A model generated the notes under the pieces. The model worked only from the letters and a program-made list of their open reading frames with translations. It was not told the DNA's origin and made no database searches. A program made the position numbers and the translations under genes. This document shows positions 1-4,878 of a stretch of 5,406 bases of DNA, piece by piece (position 1 is the first letter of the stretch; each line of letters begins with the position of its first letter). Source of the stretch: Spirochaetales bacterium (GTDB taxonomy: Bacteria > Spirochaetota > Spirochaetia > Treponematales > UBA12059). The stretch is taken from positions 1 to 5,406 of the forward strand of contig JAFGUM010000257.1 in the NCBI GenBank assembly GCA_016938515.1. The letters run 5' to 3'.

Positions 1-8
1 CGCGCGTG

Positions 9-49
9 TCAACGCTATTTTTACCAAATTCGCTACCAAATTCAACGCT
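9..49. repeat. Short direct repeats around the 3' end of the HAD phosphatase gene
   Basis: Two short direct repeats interleave here. TACCAAATTC occurs at 22-31 and 34-43, a 12-base period. TCAACGCT occurs at 9-16 and 42-49. The second copies run into the stop codon of the HAD gene (TGA, read from 44 to 42 on the minus strand). The sequence beyond the stop (1-41) is AT-richer than the rest of the window, but I see no convincing hairpin followed by a T run, so I do not call a terminator. A TTGACA hexamer on the minus strand (12 to 7) could be a -35 box for a gene lying beyond the window, but its -10 would be out of view. Confidence 0.45.
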
Positions 50-839
50 TTTCACGCAGACGTAACAATACGTCTATGCCTTCGGCAAAACCGTAGCCAA
101 ACGCCCGATTGGTTATGAATTTCGGAGGTTTTTGCAACACTTCCCGGTAGTTTTCTACGTTGGCTACCCCGCACGACAGTGGAAACCGACCAAACATCGG
201 CTCGTCGTTGGGGGAGTCGCCAAAGTACATCACCGACGCCACGTCTATGGTCGGATCGTATCCCAGGCGACTTGAGAGGAAGAATTCTGCCATGGACAGC
301 TTGTTGTAATCGCCAAACCACGCGTTGACGTGTATTGAACTGACCTTGGCCACCGCGCCGCGCTCCTCGCAGTACGCCTTGACGCGCATGGCAAAGTCCA
401 GGTCATAGCGCGGCTCCTCCTCGGCAAAGTCGAGGGCAACGTCAAAGACGCGGTACGGCTGGTCTTTTGCGAGCCTAAGGCCCGGAAAGGCCTTCATGGC
501 AGACTGACCGAGCTCTGTCAACCTGGCACGAACCGTGTGCGGATCCGGGGCGGAACCATGGTAGAGGCAGTCAAGCCTATCGTCTTTCATATAAAGAGCA
601 AAGGCGCCATTTTCCCCCACGACGCCGGCGACGGGCCACTGCCTGGCTATCATATCGCACCACCCCGCTGGCCTGCCGGTAACGGGAATGGCGGCGATAC
701 CAGCGGCGGACAGCGCCCACAGCGCGTCGTATGACTCGCGAAGCAGGCGCCCATGTTCCGTTATCGTGTCGTCTATGTCGAAGAGCACGTAGCGGACGCC
801 GCGCGCTTCGTCCGCGGCAAGAGTATCGATAGGCCGCAT
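42..839 (-). CDS. HAD-superfamily type IIB (Cof-like) phosphatase
   Basis: A predicted soluble, Mg2+-dependent cytoplasmic phosphohydrolase of 265 residues. All four HAD motifs are visible. Motif I is DIDDT at 21-25, with D21 as nucleophile and D23 as acid/base. Motif II is the Thr of VTGRP at 53-57. Motif III is a Lys in YNKLSM (K180). Motif IV is GDSPND at 207-212. The roughly 100-residue insert between motifs II and III is the place and size of a C2-type cap, as in Cof, sucrose-phosphatase and mannosyl-3-phosphoglycerate phosphatase relatives. No signal peptide or membrane segment is seen. The substrate cannot be read from sequence. The ATG lies 3 bases after the pgsA stop and has no clear Shine-Dalgarno, so it is probably translated by coupling to pgsA. 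That operon raises phosphatidylglycerophosphate as a possible substrate (inference only), though a sugar phosphate is equally likely from the fold. The family call is firm and the role is open. Confidence 0.93.
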   Translation of the reverse strand: MRPIDTLAADEARGVRYVLFDIDDTITEHGRLLRESYDALWALSAAGIAAIPVTGRPAGWCDMIARQWPVAGVVGENGAFALYMKDDRLDCLYHGSAPDPHTVRARLTELGQSAMKAFPGLRLAKDQPYRVFDVALDFAEEEPRYDLDFAMRVKAYCEERGAVAKVSSIHVNAWFGDYNKLSMAEFFLSSRLGYDPTIDVASVMYFGDSPNDEPMFGRFPLSCGVANVENYREVLQKPPKFITNRAFGYGFAEGIDVLLRLREKR

Positions 840-842
840 CGG

Positions 843-1427
843 TCAGGCTTGCGCTGCAGTGATTTTTCTGAACTGCACGACGTAATCCACGAACGAAGCA
901 ACGGATAAAAGCGCCGAGACGCAGTACAGGACGAAGACGATGGTAGCCAAAACGCCATCGGCCGCCGCAAACGCGCCAAGCGCCCTGAAGCTCCACAGCG
1001 CGAGCGACGCCGCACCGGCCACCATGTAGAACACGGCTTTCGTCTTGCCACCGGGCCTGGCACCCATCGCGACGCCGCGATCGGCCAGAAGCTGCCGCAG
1101 GAAGAGCTGGCTAAACTCACGGTAGATGATGATGAGAAAAATCCACAGCGGCATGATGCCCGTATACGCGAAGCATACGAAGTACGTTAGCCTGGCAAAA
1201 ACGTCGGCAAACGGATCGAACAGCTTGCCAAAGGCGCTTACCGTCTTCATCATGCGCGCCGCCATGCCGTCAAGCAGGTCGGACAGCTCTATAAGCACGA
1301 ACAGCGACCACAAGAGCGCAACGACGAGCCCGGCCGACAGCCCGGCGCTGATGCCACCCATATATACAGCAAAAAAAACAGGCGCCATCAACAAACGACT
1401 GGCAGTAAGCTTGTCTGCAAGATTCAT
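843..1427 (-). CDS. pgsA: CDP-diacylglycerol--glycerol-3-phosphate 3-phosphatidyltransferase (phosphatidylglycerophosphate synthase)
   Basis: An integral inner-membrane enzyme of 194 residues, a normal length for PgsA. The family reaction is CDP-diacylglycerol plus sn-glycerol 3-phosphate giving phosphatidylglycerophosphate plus CMP, the first committed step to phosphatidylglycerol. The CDP-alcohol phosphotransferase signature D-x2-D-G-x2-A-R-x8-G-x3-D-x3-D is perfect: D50, D53, G54, A56 or A57 then R58, G67, D71, D75. The N-terminus MNLADKLTASR and the later RE-F segment with GGKTKAV at 126-132 are typical of PgsA rather than phosphatidylserine synthase. Hydrophobic stretches at about 12-45, 78-102, 131-150 and 158-184 fit about five or six membrane helices. 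The frame stays open upstream to 1697, but that extension overlaps the divergent gene and is not membrane-like. The ATG at 1427 gives the canonical family N-terminus. No Shine-Dalgarno precedes it, and the candidate promoter would start transcription at or next to the ATG. The HAD phosphatase follows in the same operon. Confidence 0.95.
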   Translation of the reverse strand: MNLADKLTASRLLMAPVFFAVYMGGISAGLSAGLVVALLWSLFVLIELSDLLDGMAARMMKTVSAFGKLFDPFADVFARLTYFVCFAYTGIMPLWIFLIIIYREFSQLFLRQLLADRGVAMGARPGGKTKAVFYMVAGAASLALWSFRALGAFAAADGVLATIVFVLYCVSALLSVASFVDYVVQFRKITAAQA

Positions 1428-1433
1428 GTCGCG

Positions 1434-1463
1434 AGTATGGCTATTTGACAGTACAGCTGTCAA
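1434..1463 (-). promoter_or_regulatory. Candidate sigma-70-type promoter for the pgsA-HAD operon
   Basis: Read on the minus strand, a consensus TTGACA -35 lies at 1463-1458. After an 18-base spacer comes CATACT at 1439-1434, matching 4 of 6 positions of TATAAT. A start 6-7 bases past this -10 falls at about 1428-1427, on or beside the pgsA ATG, which would make the mRNA leaderless. The lack of a Shine-Dalgarno ahead of pgsA agrees with this. The -35 is strong and the -10 moderate, and no transcript data are available. Confidence 0.5.
1445..1463. promoter_or_regulatory. Perfect inverted repeat, possible operator over both -35 boxes
   Basis: TTGACAG at 1445-1451 and CTGTCAA at 1457-1463 are perfect inverted arms around a 5-base spacer, TACAG. 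Each arm carries TTGACA, one on each strand, so the symmetry can be explained by two back-to-back -35 elements, by a dimeric regulator site, or by both. A protein bound here would cover the -35 of both lipid-synthesis operons at once. The pairing stops abruptly at the next base outward on each side, and no T run follows, so it does not look like a terminator. Confidence 0.6.
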
Positions 1464-1474
1464 GGTTGTATCAT
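1445..1474 (+). promoter_or_regulatory. Candidate sigma-70-type promoter for the CDP-alcohol phosphotransferase paralogue
   Basis: A consensus -35, TTGACA, lies at 1445-1450. After an 18-base spacer comes TATCAT at 1469-1474, a 5-of-6 match to TATAAT. Transcription would begin near 1481, leaving an untranslated leader of about 40 bases that includes the ribosome binding site at 1512-1516. This is the better of the two divergent promoters by sequence. Confidence 0.6.
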
Positions 1475-1511
1475 GTCGCGAGTACTGGCCACCAGCCAAG
1501 ATACGGCCAGC

Positions 1512-1516
1512 AAGGA
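1512..1516 (+). promoter_or_regulatory. Ribosome binding site fixing the start at 1522
   Basis: AAGGA lies 5 bases ahead of the ATG at 1522. The reading frame stays open far upstream to 1126, but that stretch is antisense to pgsA. This site, together with the promoter at 1445-1474, supports 1522 as the true start. Confidence 0.7.
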
Positions 1517-1521
1517 CGCGT

Positions 1522-2391
1522 ATGCTCGCCGAACGGCCAATCCAGGAAGGAAGTTCAAAAACGTCCTCGTCGCTTACCCGCAGTTTTTTGACAATCCTTG
1601 TACTGTATCTCGCCATCCAGGGTGCGCTGTTTTCTGCGTACGCCATTCCGCTTGGGTTCTTTGGCGTGTACTTCTGGCGCTTTGCCCTCACTTCCACGGC
1701 GTTTCACGCAACCACGTTTGCGCTGTACCTGCTGTTCAAGAACGACTTCGTCATTGAACCATCCGGTGTAGTGCTGGAGCGCGTCAACAGAGCCAACAAG
1801 ATAACGCTGTTCCGCATCAGTACGCTGCCTACAATCTTGTTCGTACTGCTCGCCAGCAAGGACTACCCGATGCGCTTCGAGCTGGTAGCGCTCGTAGCCA
1901 TCGTTTTTGCCACCGATTTTCTCGATGGGTACGTGTCGCGTCGAGACAAGGAAACGACCCGCATCGGCAAGATGATGGATTCAGCCGGAGACTACTCGCT
2001 GCTGTTTGTCATCAGCGTCGTCTTTCATTATTATCGGATTATACCAACGTGGTTCCTGTGGTTGCTCGTGTTCAGACTCGCGGGCCAGGGAGTCATGGTT
2101 CTGGCCGTGCTGGCCGTAAAGAAGCGGATAACTCCCAGGACGTCGTTTCTGGGCAAGGTAACCGTAGCGGCAACCATGGTGCTGTACGCGTTCGAGCTAC
2201 TGCGCTTCGTGGCGGACATTCCGCCCGTAACGTACGAAGTGCTCGAATACATCGTTGGCGCTATCATCGCGGTATCTGTCGTGGACAAGGTTCTGCTCAT
2301 GGTGCGGGATCTACAATCGAAGCTACCGGAACCGCCTGGCACGGGCAGGCTCAACTCAACACTATCTGGAGACAAGCATGTCGATGATTAA
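1522..2391 (+). CDS. CDP-alcohol phosphatidyltransferase family protein with N-terminal membrane extension
   Basis: A predicted integral membrane enzyme of 289 residues that moves a phospho-group between a CDP-linked donor and an alcohol acceptor. The family signature is present: D132, D135, G136, R140, G149, D153, D157. The usual Ala before the Arg is Ser (S139). The spacing D-x2-D-G-x2-S-R-x8-G-x3-D-x3-D is otherwise exact, so the protein should be active. The core begins near residue 89 (NRANKITLFR), equivalent to residue 3 of PgsA. Before it lie about 90 extra residues with two strongly hydrophobic segments, at roughly 21-40 and 43-72. After the core come membrane helices at about 160-200 and 213-262, then a polar tail rich in Pro, Gly and Ser. 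Substrates cannot be assigned: phosphatidylserine, choline or ethanolamine, inositol and a second glycerol-type activity are all possible. It diverges from pgsA and overlaps the next gene. Confidence 0.9.
   Translation: MLAERPIQEGSSKTSSSLTRSFLTILVLYLAIQGALFSAYAIPLGFFGVYFWRFALTSTAFHATTFALYLLFKNDFVIEPSGVVLERVNRANKITLFRISTLPTILFVLLASKDYPMRFELVALVAIVFATDFLDGYVSRRDKETTRIGKMMDSAGDYSLLFVISVVFHYYRIIPTWFLWLLVFRLAGQGVMVLAVLAVKKRITPRTSFLGKVTVAATMVLYAFELLRFVADIPPVTYEVLEYIVGAIIAVSVVDKVLLMVRDLQSKLPEPPGTGRLNSTLSGDKHVDD
2368..2371 (+). promoter_or_regulatory. Ribosome binding site of the downstream hypothetical gene, inside the preceding CDS
   Basis: GGAG ends 6 bases before the ATG at 2378 and 12 before the alternative ATG at 2384, so it favours 2378. 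The site lies within the last codons of the CDP-alcohol phosphotransferase gene, which implies co-transcription and likely coupled translation. Confidence 0.65.
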
Positions 2392-2992
2392 GAGCGCTCT
2401 CGAGATCGCACTCGAACGAACCAAGGACATCAAGGCCGACCCCAAGGCCCTTGCCATCAACGAAGCCCGACAGGAGGGCAAGAAGCTGGCCGGGGAATAC
2501 CTCAACGCCCCGGACGAAGTAGACTTTGCGGAGCTTTTCTCAAAAATAGCCAAAGACAAGAAGGAATACGTTCGGGAAGGGGCTTTTGACGTCTTTGCGG
2601 CTCGGATACAGCTGCCGCTCAGCACGCTGGCGAGTCCGGAAACGGAACTGGCACCCCTCGCCGCGGGGCTCAAGGCGCTGAATACGGTTCCTTTTGGCGA
2701 GAAAAAGATGCAGGCGATTTTCGACCAGCTCGGCGGCTTTCTGTCTCAGTACCTCGAAGACGCCAAGCGCGTCGAGGAAGCCATACGCAAGCAGTACGCG
2801 CCGAGGCTCAAGCAGAAAGAGCAGGAGATGTCAGCCAGGATGGGGCGCCCCGTGCGGATAGACCCCATGAACGACCCGGAGTTCGCCGCGTTCTACAAGC
2901 AGAACGTCGGGCAGATGCGCGCCCAGTACCAGGACGCCCTGGACAAGGCCAAAGCCGACCTGGCAGCGCTGTGCGGGAAAAAGCCTGACTAG
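2378..2992 (+). CDS. Conserved-looking hypothetical protein, charged and helical, function unknown
   Basis: I cannot assign a function to this protein of 204 residues. It has no signal peptide or hydrophobic segment, so it should be cytoplasmic. It is rich in Lys, Glu, Ala, Asp and Gln, and nearly all of it looks alpha-helical. Residues 120-155 and 175-200 have heptad-like spacing that suggests short coiled coils. A segment at about 157-175, GRPVRIDPMNDPEFAAFY, breaks the helices and looks like a conserved motif. The opening MIKSALEIALERTKDIK resembles, from memory, small uncharacterised spirochaetal proteins, but I do not rely on this. The ATG at 2378 has GGAG 6 bases upstream. The gene overlaps the CDP-alcohol phosphotransferase gene by 14 bases, so the two form an operon. 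It ends at TAG, 12 bases from the converging mnmG stop. The frame is open upstream to 2255, but that part is a shadow of the preceding gene. Confidence 0.85.
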   Translation: MSMIKSALEIALERTKDIKADPKALAINEARQEGKKLAGEYLNAPDEVDFAELFSKIAKDKKEYVREGAFDVFAARIQLPLSTLASPETELAPLAAGLKALNTVPFGEKKMQAIFDQLGGFLSQYLEDAKRVEEAIRKQYAPRLKQKEQEMSARMGRPVRIDPMNDPEFAAFYKQNVGQMRAQYQDALDKAKADLAALCGKKPD

Positions 2993-3017
2993 GAGCCAGC
3001 CTGACTAGGAGCCAGCC
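2983..3017. repeat. 16-bp tandem duplication carrying both convergent stop codons
   Basis: The unit GCCTGACTAGGAGCCA lies at 2983-2998 and is repeated exactly at 2999-3014, followed by GCC, the start of a third unit. Each unit contains CTAG, which reads TAG on both strands. The hypothetical gene stops at the TAG in the first copy (2990-2992). mnmG, coming from the other side, stops at the TAG in the second copy (3007-3005). Because the two are equivalent, the junction with one copy would have convergent genes sharing the same CTAG. I see no hairpin terminator between the genes. Confidence 0.9.
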
Positions 3018-4858
3018 GGACGACGGGCCATCCGAACGGCGAGCAAAGCCACGTCTGACGGGCGGACGCCGGGTATTCTCGACGCTTGCCCGAGCGACAG
3101 CGGCTGTACCGCCATGAGCTTTTCCACTGACTCAGCGGACAAGCCCGGCACCGCGCTGTAGTCGAAGTCGCTGGAAAGCCGCGTACCGTCGAGCTTGCCG
3201 AGCCTGGCCGACAAGCGCTCTTCCTTGGCCACGTAGCCCTCGTAACGCAGATCCAGCAGTATACCGAGCACCCACGACGCGGGGTAAGAAGCGACACCGG
3301 GTTCTATGGCGGCGACGTCCAGCTCCGCTACGCGCGGATCACGCAGCGCCCGCGATAGTTCCTCGCCAACGTGCGGGGCGAATACGGCGTCGCGCTCCGC
3401 GTCTGCCTGGGAAATTTTACGGGCGCGCAGCAGTTCCCTGACGGCGTCCATCGCGCGCAGCTTGCGCTCGAAGCGTTCGGCTCTCTCACCGCTTACGAGC
3501 CCGACGCGGGCGCCAAGCGGCGTCAGGCGGCGGTCCGCCGTATCGTGACGCAGCGCGAGGCGGCGCTCGGCCCTGCTCGTGAACATGCGGTACGGCTCCT
3601 TGGCGCCAAGCGTCACGAGGTCGTCTATCAGCACGCCGGTGTACGACTCGGCGCGGGACAGTATGAGCGGTTGCGCGCCCGTAATGGCCAGCGACGCGTT
3701 GATACCCGCGACGATGCCCTGCGCGGCGGCCTCTTCGTACCCGGAACTGCCATTCGTCTGCCCCGCCATGTACAGGCCGGCCATGCGCTTTGATTCCAGG
3801 CTCGCGTACAGGTCCACCGGATCAACGTAGTCGTACTCCACCGCGTAGCCGGGGCGCACGACGTATGCCTCCTCGAACCCTTCCATCGTATGTATAAACT
3901 CCACCTGAACGCTCTCGGGCAGCGACGACGACAGGCCGTTGAGGTACAGCTCGTCGGTGTACAGACCCTCTGGCTCGACGAAAATCTGGTGGCGGTTCCG
4001 GGTAGGAAACTTGACGACCTTGTCCTCGATGCTCGGGCAGTACCGAGGACCCTTGCCGGTAATGTCGCCGGAGAAAAGCGGCGAGTGGTGTATATTCGCG
4101 TTGATGATGGCGTGAGTGCGCTCGTTGGTGTACGTGATGCGGCATGGCACGTCCGGGCCGGTGGCTTCGTCGTTCATGAACGAAAACGGTTCGCGGTCCG
4201 CGTCGCCGTGCTGTAGTTCCAGCGCGTCGAGGTTGACGCTGTCGGCCTTGACGCGGGCCGGGGTGCCAGTCTTCATGCGCCCCACGGGGAAGCCGGCCGC
4301 GCGCAGCCACGTTCCCAGGCCCTTGGCCGCCGACTCGCCCAGCCTGCCCGAGTCCGCGCGGTGCTCGCCTATGAAGATGCGCCCTTCCATAAAAGTGCCA
4401 GACGCGATGATGACGGCGCGCGCGCCTATCCGATTGCCGCGCTCGGTACTGACGCCTTCTACCCGGGTTCCATCCGCGGATACGATGAGGCCGGTTACGG
4501 TATCCATGAATATGCGCAGGCCAGGCTGACGCTCCAGCGCGGTGCGGGCGGCGGCGGCGTAGGCCATCTTGTCGGCCTGCGCGCGTGGCGCCTGCACGGC
4601 CGGCCCACGCGAGCGGTTGAGCAGCCGGTACTGTATCGTCGTCGCGTCGATGAGCAGCCCCATCTCGCCGCCGAGCGCGTCTACCTCGCGCACCAGGTTG
4701 CCCTTGGACAGGCCGCCGATGGCCGGGTTGCACGACATACGCCCTATCGTGTCGGGGTTCTGCGTTACGAGAAGCGTGGAGCGGCCGAGCCTGGCAGCCG
4801 CCAGAGCGGCTTCTATGCCGGCGTGTCCACCCCCCACGACGATTACTTCATAGTCCAT
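3005..4858 (-). CDS. mnmG: tRNA uridine-5-carboxymethylaminomethyl(34) synthesis enzyme, FAD-binding subunit MnmG (GidA)
   Basis: With MnmE this subunit installs the carboxymethylaminomethyl (or aminomethyl) group at C5 of wobble uridine 34 in certain tRNAs, using FAD, NADH and a methylene-tetrahydrofolate carbon. The product is 617 residues, close to the usual 620-630. The FAD-binding Rossmann motif is GGGHAG at 9-14. SCNPAIGG at 42-49 contains a conserved Cys. GPRYCPSIEDK at 270-280 is the first GidA signature, with its Cys at 274. The second signature spans about 365-388, from AGQTNG through GYEEAAAQG to INA. The C-terminal helical MnmE/tRNA-binding domain is complete, with DFDYSAVPGLS at 564-574. 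The start at 4858 gives the family N-terminus MDYEVIVVGGG. An in-frame ATG at 4876 overlaps the mnmE stop as TAATG and would add six residues. Neither has a strong Shine-Dalgarno. A TTG at 4891 is also open but less likely. rsmG, a frequent next gene in other bacteria, is absent. Confidence 0.97.
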   Translation of the reverse strand: MDYEVIVVGGGHAGIEAALAAARLGRSTLLVTQNPDTIGRMSCNPAIGGLSKGNLVREVDALGGEMGLLIDATTIQYRLLNRSRGPAVQAPRAQADKMAYAAAARTALERQPGLRIFMDTVTGLIVSADGTRVEGVSTERGNRIGARAVIIASGTFMEGRIFIGEHRADSGRLGESAAKGLGTWLRAAGFPVGRMKTGTPARVKADSVNLDALELQHGDADREPFSFMNDEATGPDVPCRITYTNERTHAIINANIHHSPLFSGDITGKGPRYCPSIEDKVVKFPTRNRHQIFVEPEGLYTDELYLNGLSSSLPESVQVEFIHTMEGFEEAYVVRPGYAVEYDYVDPVDLYASLESKRMAGLYMAGQTNGSSGYEEAAAQGIVAGINASLAITGAQPLILSRAESYTGVLIDDLVTLGAKEPYRMFTSRAERRLALRHDTADRRLTPLGARVGLVSGERAERFERKLRAMDAVRELLRARKISQADAERDAVFAPHVGEELSRALRDPRVAELDVAAIEPGVASYPASWVLGILLDLRYEGYVAKEERLSARLGKLDGTRLSSDFDYSAVPGLSAESVEKLMAVQPLSLGQASRIPGVRPSDVALLAVRMARRPAGS

Positions 4859-4873
4859 ATAGCGCGTACCATC

Positions 4874-4878
4874 CATTA
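4874..4878 (-). other. TAATG overlap between mnmE stop and alternative mnmG start
   Basis: On the minus strand the mnmE stop TAA (4878-4876) shares its last A with an in-frame mnmG ATG (4876-4874). This is the classic arrangement for translational coupling and supports mnmE and mnmG being one transcript. Whether ribosomes start here or at the ATG at 4858 is not settled by the sequence. Confidence 0.6.

Larger units (their letters stand above)
1424..1484. repeat. 14-bp direct repeat flanking the divergent promoter core
   Basis: TCATGTCGCGAGTA occurs at 1424-1437 and again, identically, at 1471-1484, 47 bases apart. After each copy the match resumes loosely (TGG against CTGG). The left copy contains the pgsA start codon (minus strand, 1427-1425) and reaches the candidate pgsA -10. 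The right copy overlaps the candidate plus-strand -10 at 1469-1474 and its expected start of transcription. The repeat may be a pair of regulator sites or the trace of a small local duplication. The sequence alone does not decide between them. Confidence 0.7.

Noticed and set aside
577..1120. Two minus-strand frames of 139 and 115 codons across the pgsA-HAD boundary
   Set aside because: They are shifted readings of pgsA and the HAD gene, Arg/Ser-rich, without motifs or ribosome binding sites.
1445..1463. Inverted repeat as a transcription terminator
   Set aside because: It sits between divergent gene starts, has no following T run, and contains two consensus -35 hexamers.
1126..1521. Upstream extension of the plus-strand CDP-alcohol phosphotransferase frame
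   Set aside because: These 132 codons are antisense to pgsA and across its promoter region. The AAGGA site at 1512-1516 and the promoter at 1445-1474 place the start at 1522.
1428..1697. Upstream extension of the pgsA frame
   Set aside because: It would add 90 polar residues before the canonical PgsA N-terminus and would overlap the divergent gene and its promoter.
3822..4733. Open frame of 303 codons on the minus strand
   Set aside because: It is an out-of-frame reading of mnmG, very rich in Arg, Gly and His, with no motif. The mnmG frame carries every family signature.
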